Assembly (NCBI GenBank): GCA_963920705.1
Contig: OY987232.1
Coordinates: 16,802,942-16,866,941 of the forward strand
Length of the DNA stretch: 64,000 nt
Source: Odiellus spinosus
Lineage: Eukaryota > Arthropoda > Arachnida > Opiliones > Phalangiidae
Reading direction: 5' to 3'
Shown here: piece by piece, positions 24,266 to 35,907 of the stretch
How positions within the stretch are numbered: the first letter of the stretch is position 1
Layout: every line of letters starts with the position of its first letter
Made by a program: the position numbers and the translations under genes
The notes under the pieces: generated by a model
Database searches by the model: none
Told to the model about the DNA's origin: nothing
What the model saw: the letters and a program-made list of their open reading frames with translations, nothing else

Positions 24266-24408
24266 GTAAGTGGTGTTCTTTTTTTTTTAATTATATTAAG
24301 CGCCTTATTAAACATTTTTAATTATTGTGAGTGTTTTTTTTTTTCTTTATACAGTGTGTGGCTCAATATCCTTTTAAGTTCCGTAGTTTAAGAAGTAAAA
24401 GCTTTAAG

Positions 24409-27400
24409 ATGGATGATCAAACTACTCCGCAATACAAATTCATGTTTATTGGCTTTGGAAAACAAGGCCAAAAAGATTTTAAAACCCAACTAGTCAGTTT
24501 CATCTTCGATTTAGGGGGAACTTACATTGAAAACGAGAAATATCACGATTCATGCACGCATTTCATTTGTATTCAACCCTGGCCTTGCGGAATCCAGAAA
24601 TTTCTTGGAGCTTGCGCAACAGGAAAATGGGTTTTAACTCCAGAATACATTGAGGAATCTCGTAAGAGCGGGCGATGGGTGGCTGAACGAGATTTCGAAT
24701 GGGGAGTGACCAAGAAACCTACGGTTGCGAAGATTCATTCCTCTTTACCTGAATGGGTGAAAACAGCACCGAAACGGAATCGTATGAGAAAACTGGTCAG
24801 ACACAAATTAAATGCAGGATTACCGTTTAAAAAATGGGTGACTTGTATCGCCCATGCTGATAGAGTTAAAAGATTCGCTTGCGAAGAAATTTTGAAACAT
24901 GGAGGAGCGAGAATCAAAAATCTTACCTCATACGATGATGATCTAGCGTATCAAGGTACGACTCACATTTTTTCCGAAAGAATTGGAATAAATTTGCCGT
25001 ATTTAAACAAATTGGAAGAAATTGGAGTTAAATGTTTGCATATTGATTTCATACGCGATTTTATCTTAAAGAATGAAAAACCGCGTGAAGAAGATTATCA
25101 TATTGACAAATATAGTCTAGATTTATTACGAGCGCCGAGTTCCGAGAGTTTGAAAGCGCTGAGATATGATTTTAGAACCTTGAAGCTACGAATCGAAAGA
25201 GGTAAAGTTGAAAGATATTTTAGACAAATGAAACAGCGTTCTAAAACTGGTGCCGTTACTCCTAAACAAGAAATGGTGGTAAAAAGTAGTGGTAGCCCCT
25301 CAAAACAAAAGGAACGCAAATATAAAAGAATTAAATCCGTTGATTCAGAAAGTAATGAAGCGGTTTCAAATGAAACATCAAAACTGACAAAAGCTAAGAT
25401 TGATACAGCTGACATTTCTGAGGAAACTAATACCGCTGAGACAAATGAAGTTGATACAACACCGAAGGGTGTGATTGAATCAGTTTCAAAACCACTGAAA
25501 CAGGAAAATTCCGCAGAAATAGCAACATTCGAAAATATCCCTGAAATTTCAGAGGAAAGCAATATTGCTGAAAAATCAAACATTGATACATTAATCGAAG
25601 CAGTAGTTAAAAATACCGCTGAAATTTCAGATGAAAGCAATATTGCTGAAAAATCGAACATTGATACATTAATCGAATCAGTAGTTAAAAATACCGCTGA
25701 AATTTCTGAGGAAAGTTTTACTTTGGATAAACCAGCAACAATACGTCGTAAGAAGACACCACCTGAAAATACAGCAGAAATATCTGAGGAAAGTAATACT
25801 GCCAAAAAATCAAGGATACGTCGTAAGAAGACCTCAGTGGAAAATACTGATGAAATTTCTGAGGATAGTATCACTACGGAAAGACCAGCAACGATACGTC
25901 GAAGGAAAACAGCCATTGAAAATACCGCAGACATATCTGAGGAAAGTAGTACTGCGGAAAAACCAGCAAGGATACGTCGTAAGAAGACATCAGTTGAAAA
26001 TACTGCTGAAATTTCTGAGGAAAATAATACAGCGGAAAAATCACCAACGGTACGTCGTAAAATGGAAGAGGTTGTTAAAAAGTCTCAATCACCGGCTCCG
26101 AGAAGGTCAAGACGGACGTCCCTGGAGTCACGTAACAGCGATCAAAGCTCAATCGCAGAAACCTCGAGCGTCACGAAAGCTGGCCCACTTCGATCAAGAA
26201 GATTAAGCTCTTTAATCGAACCGAGTATCAGCGAGACTCCCGAAACTACAAAGTCCATTAAAAGTACACAAAACAAACCTAAAAAACGACGATCCAAAGA
26301 AGACAACAAAGAAGTATCACCCCGCAAAAAGATTCGGAAAAAAAGTACCAAATATAAAGGTTCTGATGTGGATGATGACTTAAATGAACCAACCAAGGGA
26401 GAAATATTGAAAAAACTCTATTCCACACCCAAGAGAAATCTGATTAAGATCATAGAACCGCCTAAGAATGATGAGAGTCCCATTTCTAAAGAAGATACAA
26501 TCAAAACTGATAGCCTCGACTTGGTCTCCAAAGAAACTTCGATCAAAGATGAGAGCGTAATGTTTAAAACTGCTGAGAGTACACTGGGTGAAAACACAAT
26601 GTACAAAACTGCTGTTGAAAGTAGTTTAAAATCTGATAGTTTCTCACTGAACGTACTCGAAGAAAATACGATGGATCAAAGTGTAATCAAAGACGAATTA
26701 AGTGAAAGCGCGGCTACAAATGTAGATGTCGCACTCAAACAGGATAAGCCCAAACACAAAAGAGTTTATAAAAGAAGCGAGTACGTTAAACCACGAAGGA
26801 AAAAGAAAGACTACACAAAATCACCAAGATACAAACGCAAGACTCCCGAAAAGAATCAGGGTGAAGTCAATTCGAGTGAACTACAAGATGAGAGCACCAG
26901 AGATGAAAGCCAACAAAGTGAACACTTTGAAGAAAGTACTAAAGACGATGCCATACTCACTCAAGAAAAGAGCAATAAATATGATAGCGTACTCACTGAA
27001 GAAAAGAGCACTAAAGATGATAGCGTACTCACTGAAGAAAAGAGCACTAAAGATGATAGCGTACTCACTGAAGAAAAGAGCAATAAAGTAGGAAGTGTAC
27101 TCACTGAAGAAAAGAGTATTAGAGACGATACTGTACTCCCTGCTGAAAATACTTCTAAAGATGATAGTGTACTCACTGAAAGTACGAAAGATAAAGAGTG
27201 TACCAAAAATGAAAGTGTACTAATTGAAGAAAGTACTTTAGACGATATTGTACTCACTGAAGAAAGCACTACAAAATCTAAAATTTCACCAAAACCAAAT
27301 GAGGGTACAAAAACTAAAAGAGTACTTAAAAAAGTGGATAAGTCTGTCAAGGATACTAAAACTGTACTCAAGAAGAGCAGAACTACTAAAGCTACAAGTG

Positions 27401-30400
27401 AACAATTAATAGTAATGGAAGAGGAAAGCAAAGTCGCCAAACAACAAGATAGAGACAAGACTGGCACTTTATATCTGGAGGAAACAAATATTGATAGTAC
27501 TAAAGCTGAAAGTGTACTAAGTGGTGAAGAAATTCCTCAAGCTAAGAAAGTACTCAGTGAAGACACTACCAAAGTTAAGACTGTACTAAGAAAGAAACTT
27601 ATTAAAGTTAAAAGGGTACCAAAGGAAATCCTTCAAGTTAAAACTAATCCCGAAGAAATCCTCCAATCTAAAACAGAAGCTAAAACTGAATTTGAAGAAA
27701 GCGCAACTAAAACTGAGCCTGAAGAAAGCGCAACTAAAACTGAGCCTGAAGAAAGCTCTACTACGACTGAACTCAAAGAAAGCACTAAATCTGATAGAGA
27801 ACCGGAAATCACTAAAACTAAGAGCGTGTGTATTGAAGATGATTCAAAAGCTAAGAAAATACACAGTGTACAAAGTACTAAAGCTGGAAACGTTTCCAAA
27901 GGCAAGATTATGCGTAAAAAAGTTAAAAGGTTAACCAAAGGCGAAATCACTAGAGCTCAAAGTGAAAGCAAAGAAGAATCTAAAGAAATAACTGAAACTA
28001 AAGTTGCACCCAAGGAAGAGAGCCCTAAAACCGAAGATGCACCCAAGGAAAATGAAAATATAAGGGAATCCATCAAGATTGTACCCAAGGAAGATGTCAT
28101 TGAAGAAATGACAAAAACTAAAATTGTACCAATGGATGAGACAAGTAAAATCAAGGTTGAAACCAAGGAACAAATCACTGAAACCACCAAAATTGAACCC
28201 AATAAAGAAATGACTATTGCTAAAAGTTTACCGATACCCAAGGAAGAAATCGATAAAGCTAAAAGTTTACCTGTACCCAAGGAAGAAAACATTAAAACTA
28301 AACTTGTACCCACGGAAGAAATCACTAAGACCAAAAGTTTACCCAAAGAAGAGATAACTAAGACCAAAACTGTACGCAGTGATGAGATTTCCGAAGCTAA
28401 AGTTACCGAAGGGACTACTACAACCAAGGATTATGAAAGTACTAAAACTAGTAATGAAAAAGCGAGCCAATTGGAGGACAAAATTCATAACAAGAAGCTA
28501 AAAGGAAATTGCGATTTCACAGCCACTGTACCAGAGATTGAAAGACAAGACAGAGATGAAAGCAAACGAGAAGCCGAAGAAATGGAAAAAACAGAGGAAG
28601 ATTACGAAGATTTTGACGAAAATGACGATTTTGTACCCTGCGATGGAGATTTGGAAGGCTTTGAAGTTTTAGATGACATTGATGACTATTCTGATAATGA
28701 ATTAGAGCCCTTATCCGAGGTAGAAGAACAATATGACAAATTGGAACCACTTTTCGAAAAACATGAAGAAATTCAACCGGATGATGAAGATATTGAAAAC
28801 TCTGATGATGAAATTAAACCAAAAAGTAAAATGGTTGAAGAAATTTGTAATAAACCAGCTGTTGAAATCCGCAAAAAAGAAGCCACTGTTGAAATCATTG
28901 ACAAAATCAACGACGAAAGTAAACCAATAGACAAAATAGATAAACTATCTGTTGAAATCCAAGATGAAATTCAGCCAGAAGATAAAATCTCAGAAAAATT
29001 GAAACCAGAAGATAAAATCCTAGAAGAATTGGAACCAGAAGACAAAAATACAGAAGATTTAGCACCAGAAGATAAAATCCTAGAAGAATTAGAACCAGAG
29101 GGTAAAATCCTAGAAGTATTGAAACCAAAAGATAAAATCCCAGAAGAATTGGAACCAGAAGATAAAATCCCAGAAGTATTGGAACCAGAAGATATAATCC
29201 CAGAAGTATTGGAACCAGAAGATAAAATCCCAGAAGTATTGGAACCAGAAGATAAAATCATAGAAGAATTGGCACCAGAAGATAAAATCCCAGAAGAACT
29301 GGAAACAGAAGATAAAATCCCAGAAGAATTGGCACCAGAAGATAAAATCCCAGAAGAATTGGCACCAGAAGATAAAATCCCAGAAGAATTGGAAACAGAA
29401 GATAAAATCCCAGAAGAATTGGAAACAGATGAAATCCTAGACGAAATTGAACCATATGATATCCTTGACAAAATTGAACCGGATGATATCCTTGACAAAA
29501 TTGAGCTAATGGATAAAAGCCTTGACGAAACTGAACCACATGATATCCTTGACAAAATTGAACCAGATGATATCCTTGACAAAAATGAACCAGATGATAT
29601 CCTTGACAAAAATGAACCAGATGATATCCTTGACAAAAATGGACCAGATGATATCCTTGACAAAAATGAACCAGATGCTATCCTTGACAAAATTGAATTA
29701 GCGGATAATATCCAGCATGATACCAAATCAGATAATGAAATCCAACACGAAATTAAACCAACAGATGAAATAGAACACAAAACCAAGCAACCAGACAAAA
29801 TCCTAGACCAAACCAAAACAACAGCTGAAATCCAAGGTAACACCAACCTAGCTGATGAAATTCACGACGATATCGAATCAGAAGATAAAAACCAAGACCA
29901 AATTCGACTAGAAGATGAAAATCATGGCGAAATGGCCCTGGATATCAAACAAACTGATGAAATTAAAGAAAATGCGCTGGATTATGAAGATATAGATTCG
30001 GACGATGAATTCTATGATGATATTGACGATCAAAACTTTGATCTTAATCTTAAACATGACGAAATCAAACGTCTTAGTAAATATGATGAGAAGATGGATA
30101 GTTCATCGAATTCGGGGAAAAGAAGTCGGGAATCTGATGCCGATATAGAAGATGATGGTAGTCACCGAGATAAACGGTTGAAAGATGATGACAGCTATGA
30201 ATCTAAAGCTTATGAAGATGACAGCCTGGAGAAATCCATGTCATCATTAAAAGATACGTCTTTCTTTAGCGATGAAGTTGAGCAACCAATAAATGATGCG
30301 GCGCTTCTAAATTTAGAAGATGATATCGAAAGTCCCCAAGCGGAACTCGAAACCGATGATCCCGTTGTTGAATGTGTCAAAAAAACATTCAAGCATGAAT

Positions 30401-32375
30401 TTTTATGGGACACTGAATTCCAAAAGATGAAAAAAATGAATTATTTCTCAACCCAAGGCAATTTGGAGATGGAAATGCCCAACTCCATTACAGAACTTTT
30501 CAACAGCGTTATTGATGAATATAAACTCGAACACGCTATAAATTTTTTCATCTCAGTGTTGCCACACGGATGGTATCCTCACCCAAAAGTTTTAAACAAA
30601 ATCATACAATTTTTAATCTTAAACCCTGACGACACAAATTCTACAGATAAGGCCAGTGCTTTATTTAACACCATTAGTTGTAACCAGCCGGCTTTGACCC
30701 CTTCATTAAGTGACGCGTACGTTAAAGCTTTATGCCCGTTTCCCAATGGGTTCAGTAAATCTCCCTGGAATACTTTAGCGGAGATCATTAGTTCCTGCAT
30801 CTTGAACCAAATTAACTGTCATATTTTATTTAAATTCTACATTGACATCTTTGAGCAAGATTTCGAAGCATTTTTACATCGTAGTACCGATCCGGCTGGA
30901 GATTTTAAAATGAAAAGAGTCACTTGTCCCGTTTTAACTCAAATATTTTGGTCATCGAACACAGTTGGTAACGTGACAAAACCTTTGGAAGAATTATTCG
31001 CGTTTGTTTATCAGTCGATTATTCAAACGGATAGCAACGAATCTTTCAACTATCTAATTAACTTGCTTGGTTTAGTGGCAGAGTGTACTAGATTGGCCGA
31101 ATCAAACTCTTTAACCATTGGAATTGTTGGGTTAAGAACGAAGGAATTGATTCGTACCATTTTTGAAAAATGTCGACTTTGCGAACTCGATAACTTCAAA
31201 CTTTACAAAATCGTTTGCGCTTTGAAACCTTCTTGGTTGCAAGCACACTTGATATCGGAACTTTTGACCAAGTTACCCTTTGTCACACTATCTCAGACCA
31301 GAATGGTGGAACCCTTGAGTCTGGTTAAGATCTTGGAGTGCTACCTTAATCCCATCGGCCGTAAAACGCCGGATGAGATCGCAGTGGGTGGCAATCAGAT
31401 GCGTGTTAAAACTAAATCCGAATGCGAATCTCCTCTCAAAGCCACTGTGATTAATCGGAGGAATCGCCGTGGGGAAACGCAAGTTCACCTCGCTTGCCTA
31501 GAAAACCAGCCTGAGAAATTGAAAAGGTTGTTGGATGTCCCGGGAGTTGATGTAAATATAAGAGACTACGCTGGATGGACTCCATTACACGAAGCTTGTA
31601 ATGGTGGCTATGTTGATTGCGTCTCATTACTCCTCAAACATAATCCAGGAAGCAAAAACGTTGCTCAAAGACTCAAGAAAGATCCGGTATGTATTATCAC
31701 CAGTTTTTAGGACGTTGAAACAAAGAGAGTTAAAAGTTTTAACCATTATCTTTTCAGGTTGATATAACGGCCAAAAGTAATGATGGAACAACACCCATGC
31801 ATGACGCTGTCGCCAACGATCACATAGAGGTCACTAAGTGTCTCTTAGAAAAGGGTGGCTTAGCTCTTCTTAATATTAAATCTAACAGTGGAGTTACGCC
31901 TCTTGATCAAATAAAAAGCAGTCGGATGAAAGAACTAATTAAAACTTTTACGGAAAAGCATTTCGATAAAGAGAACTCTCCCGTTGAATCTCCCGTTACC
32001 GTGACAGAAATCGAACCGCAACAACGAACGTACGAAATCTCGTGGTATCTGTGTTTTTTACGTTTACTGATCAGATCGTATTTGAGGATGACAAAATTGC
32101 AACAGATTGAGAGAGGTTTAAAAACAGTTTTAGATTTCATTGGAAAAGACGCAACGTACGATAATGCCCTCAGTTTCTTAGAGGATTGTTTAAAATGTAT
32201 GAAAGGTGTTAAAATACCAGAGAAAGAACTAGCTTATTATTCAAACGATTTAAAATACTACGAAGGTTTCCGATATAAAGTTGAAAAGTGCAAATTGGCA
32301 ATAATTAACTTAGCTTCGGAGAATAATAAACGCGATGCTGAAAATGAAATTGAGCTTTTGTTGATGTTTTTATAA
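24409..32375 (+). CDS. SLF1: SLF1-like protein (BRCT plus ankyrin), about 2,631 aa, two coding exons
   Basis: In vertebrates SLF1 bridges RAD18 and SLF2 to recruit the SMC5/6 complex to DNA lesions. Seen here: BRCT 1 at residues 10-98 (Trp74 in GKWVLTPEYI), BRCT 2 at about 140-222 (GG at 165-166), a low-complexity Lys/Glu/Thr/Ser-rich region from about 270 to 1,960, an ordered helical region at about 1,990-2,340 starting near KKTFKHEFLWD, then ankyrin repeats from about 2,353 (AGWTPLHEACNGG, DGTTPMHDAV) and a helical tail. Exons: 24,409-31,686 and 31,758-32,375. The 71-bp intron has GTATGT and TTTTCAG ends and keeps the ankyrin frame. The Met at 24,409 was chosen because codons upstream of 24,355 lie in a T-rich acceptor; an 89-bp 5' UTR intron (24,266-24,354) is likely. 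Human SLF1 is about 1,058 aa, so the middle is greatly enlarged. Identity rests on domain order and the C-terminal block. Confidence 0.85.
25510..26060 (+). repeat. In-frame coding repeat AEISEESNTAEK (SLF1)
   Basis: About seven diverged units of roughly 30 residues combine AEISEES, NTAEK and RIRRKKTSVEN motifs (residues about 367-551). Acidic and basic halves alternate. Length changes keep the frame. Confidence 0.85.
26936..27190 (+). repeat. In-frame coding repeat LTEEKSTKDDSV (SLF1)
   Basis: About six 36-bp units encode a 12-residue motif (residues about 843-925). Adjacent units are nearly identical at DNA level, suggesting recent expansion. Confidence 0.88.
28970..29435 (+). repeat. In-frame coding repeat EDKIPEELEP (SLF1)
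   Basis: About fifteen 30-bp units encode a strongly acidic decapeptide (residues about 1,521-1,675), with variants such as EDKIPEVLEP and EDKIPEELAP. Units are highly similar in DNA. Confidence 0.92.
29436..29710 (+). repeat. In-frame coding repeat DDILDKNEP (SLF1)
   Basis: About nine 27-bp units encode an acidic nonapeptide directly after the EDKIPEELEP block. One unit is altered to a MDKSLDETEPH form. Confidence 0.9.
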
Positions 32376-34490
32376 ATTTTTCAACGTAGCGATTGTTATA
32401 TTTACTAAGAGAGTTTAATTTAGAAATATAATTAAGTTTACTTTTTTCTTAGAGTTTAATTGAGATATTGAACGAAAAATGGGTACATAATGGTGTAGCG
32501 TATGTTTTTTAATCAGAAGCTTTAAAATATACATATAACATGATATGTTTGAGCCAAATGTCAGAATATCCGCAGTTAAATCAAGAAAAGGGAGCATATA
32601 ACTAACAATGTACAGTAAATATCGGACATTTTGAAACTTGAAGAATGTCCAGTTGTGCTGGGCGGATCCGATGGATCACGTGACTTTTGTACAAAGCAAA
32701 GTTACGCGACATTTATAAGAGTATAAGTGCCCCCAATATATGAATACCTATTAAACATTATCCTCTTTATTAATCCAAGCTCATCAAATAGTCGAAACCT
32801 AAAAGCACGAGATAGTTTTTAAAATTATTCTTTGCCAAACACAAATTAATATAAAATATAAAGCACCAATAAATATTTTTAATGTCTTGAAAAGTAAAAT
32901 TGGTCGCACATGGAATTTGACTTCATTTGCTGGATGCAAGTGATATATCTAAGCTATTTTTTTTTAATCCAAGGCTGCAGATATTTCTATATTAAAATGG
33001 AGTTAGGCTTAGCGGGCCCAAATCGCAACTTCGTTAATTATAACTGTACAAATCAACGAGAAACTCAATGAGTTTCCATTTTTTCACGTATATTTTTAAG
33101 CTTTTAAGTTCCTAGTTGTAATTATCCTATTCATTATCATCTTCATTATTCTATTACGGAATAAAACATAACTATGTACGCGCGTTCTTCGTTCAATCTC
33201 TAAATCTCTTCAATATATGTTAATGTTATATTTTCTTAAATTCACATCACCACAATTACCGCATAATTTCAATATTTTTATCGCTTAAATTTGTGTCAAT
33301 CTTTGTATCACGATACTTGTTTACATAAATATATTGTGCGTATAAATATGTATTTGCGTCTTTAACTATTACTAAAATCATATCATAATGGTTTCCCAAT
33401 GAAACCATTCTTGAAGTTACTTATCAACCCTTTAGTCCTAATAGATTATGTTCCACGAGGAAACAATACTGTACGCCACTGCGTTCCATTACGTCAGAAA
33501 GAATAGGCAAGACTTAATTGTGACTAGGAGGTGATTTAGGATGTTTCCCTGGACTCAATCGCAAAATGGCACAATTACCTTAAACCAGAACCACGATATA
33601 AAGCAACCCGTAACTGATGACATTGTGCCGCTGATATCTAACCGGCAACATACATTGAGCCCAGAGTTACTTATGGAGTCTTCGAGACCTATAAACTTTT
33701 GTAGCACGGAAAAAGACGTGAAACGCCATTGATCTGCATTAAGTCTCGCGTATTATGACTGATTTAGGATCAAAAAGATCCACCTAACCACCCCCAAAAT
33801 GGCACGATGACCGTAAACCGACATCGCGGGGAAAAACACAAAAATTACTATTTAGGACTAAAATATTAGGCCAAAATAGTTTTCAGCTGGCTCCATGGTA
33901 TTCAGGGCCAAAAAATATTTAAATAAGGCCCAATATTTAGGCCTAAATAGCCATTTCACTCAAAGCAAGCTCAAAGTTGACACGCAACCTGACTTGATTT
34001 GGGCCTTGTCAAACTGATCTCGCAAATTTAACCCCAAGAAATTTAAAAAATTCCCGAGGTTGTGAAGTCACTTTTACTTTACATTATAACGCGCTCCCGT
34101 CGAATAACTGGGCCAGGTTGCTTGTCTACTTTAAGATGCGGGCTGATAGTTTTATGACCATTATTATAGTTTAAAGTAGTTTTTTTTATTAAAATTACAA
34201 TAATAAATAGGCTTAACTTTAGATTGGATAAAATATTCACATTGCATTATTTATAATAACAGATCTAACTAATTTTTTTAATTATATTTAAATTCTAATT
34301 AACGCAAACCCTCCGTAGGAATGTAGCCGCAATACCCATACAGTCACGAGCATCAATTAAATAATTGATTTTAAGAATTTCTGAATTTTGGGTTGTGTTA
34401 AGCTTTTGTAAAGTAAAAGTGGGAACATAAAAGCTAATTTTACTGCTTATACACATTTTTACGTAAGTCACACTTCACATACCTGTATTT
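32376..34490. other. SLF1 3' flank and intergenic DNA
   Basis: Candidate AATAAA signals lie at 32,868 and 33,160. A short frame at 33,541-33,732 resembles nothing known. Its string CAAAATGGCAC recurs near 33,797, so it is probably repeat sequence. Otherwise nothing is seen. Confidence 0.5.
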
Positions 34491-35320
34491 ATACATATTA
34501 TTATCGCCATGTTTAATGAAAATTATACATCAAGCAAAAAAATCATGGTTTTTATGGAAATTAGTGCGATAACTTTCATTGTTTTTATGTTTAGGCCAAA
34601 ATATACTTAATTAGCTAATTAGACTCGAATAATATTGAACAATTAGGCTCAATATTGAACATTTAGGCTCAATATTGACCAATTAGGCTCAATATTGACC
34701 AATTAGGCTCAATATTGACCAATTAGGCTCAATATTGACCAATTAGGCTCAATATTGACCAATTAGGCTCAATATTGAACATTTAGGCTCAATATTGAAC
34801 ATTTAGGCTCAATATTGAACATTTAGGCTCAATATTGAACATTTAGGCTCAATATTGAACATTTAGGCTCAATATTGAACATTTAGGCTCAATATACATA
34901 TTATTATCGCCATGTTTAATGAAAATTATACATCAAGCAAAAAAATCATGGTTTTTATGGAAATTAGTGCGATAACTTTCATTGTTTTTATGTTTAGGCC
35001 AAAATATACTTAATTAGCTAATTAGACTCGAATAATATTGAACAATTAGGCTCAATATTGAACATTTAGGCTCAATATTGACCAATTAGGCTCAATATTG
35101 ACCAATTAGGCTCAATATTGAACATTTAGGCTCAATATTGAACATTTAGGCTCAATATTGAACATTTAGGCTCAATATTGAACATTTAGGCTCAATATTG
35201 AACATTTAGGCTCAATATTGAACATTTAGGCTCAATATTGAACATTTAGGCTCAATATTGAACATTTAGGCTCAATATTGAACATTTAGGCTCAATATTG
35301 AACAATTAGGCTCAATATTG
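34491..35320. repeat. Duplicated minisatellite block, 20-bp unit AATATTGAACATTTAGGCTC
   Basis: A unique leader of about 145 bp (from ATACATATTATTATCGCCAT) followed by 13 or more 20-bp units occurs twice, offset by 403 bp (34,491 and 34,894). Units vary between GACCAATTAGG and GAACATTTAGG, and variants are clustered. The array lies between the convergent 3' ends of SLF1 and MGRN1. Confidence 0.95.
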
Positions 35321-35660
35321 GCCAATTCGGCTCAAAAATATTGGCCAATTCGGTTCAAAAATATTGGCCAATTCGGCTCAAAAATATTGGCCAATTCGGC
35401 TCAAAAATATTGGCCAATTCGGCTCAAAAATATTGGCCAATTCGGCTCGAATAATATTGACCAATTCGGCTCGAATAATATTGACCAATTCGGCTCGAAT
35501 AATATTGACCAATTCGGCTCGAATAATATTGAACAATTCGGCTCGAATAATATTGAACAATTCGGCTCGAATAATATTGAACAATTCGGCTCGAATAATA
35601 TTGATCAATTAATCTCAAATAATATTGACCAAATAGGCTCAAAAATATTGGCGAATTAGC
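35321..35660. repeat. Related 23-24-bp minisatellite, AATATTGACCAATTCGGCTC type
   Basis: Continues the preceding array with two longer unit types: six 23-bp units containing CAAAAATATTGGCCAATTCGG, then eight or more 24-bp units containing CGAATAATATTGACC. The open frames across it on both strands are repeat artefacts. Confidence 0.93.
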
Positions 35661-35907
35661 TCTAAATATCACTGGCTAGTTAGGCTTAAAAATTTGAACT
35701 CAATATCCAGAGAATTAGATCTAATTAGACTCAAATATTATGGACTAATTTGGCAAGAAATGTTTAAGACTCCACAGCCAAAAAGAGAATTAGCAAACTG
35801 CACTCAAATTGAAATAAATAATGTTTAGGGTCACGTAGAATTAGAGATTTAGGCTCTTATAACATGAAGTCTATTTAGGCTTACTTGTTTAGATAATGCC
35901 AGTTCAT

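Noticed and set aside
24331-24408. Upstream extension of SLF1 starting MFFFFF
   Set aside because: It translates a polypyrimidine tract and a CAG acceptor at 24,354; the Met at 24,409 precedes the BRCT domain directly.
25098-29846. Long Ser/Leu-rich minus-strand frames under SLF1
   Set aside because: Antisense shadows of the Glu/Lys-rich SLF1 coding repeats.
33541-33732. Short frame MFPWTQSQNG as a small gene
   Set aside because: No family resemblance, and part of its sequence recurs imperfectly just downstream, pointing to repeat DNA.
35318-35672. Open frames on both strands across the AATATTG array
   Set aside because: Repeat artefacts; the same array is open on both strands because its units have few stops.
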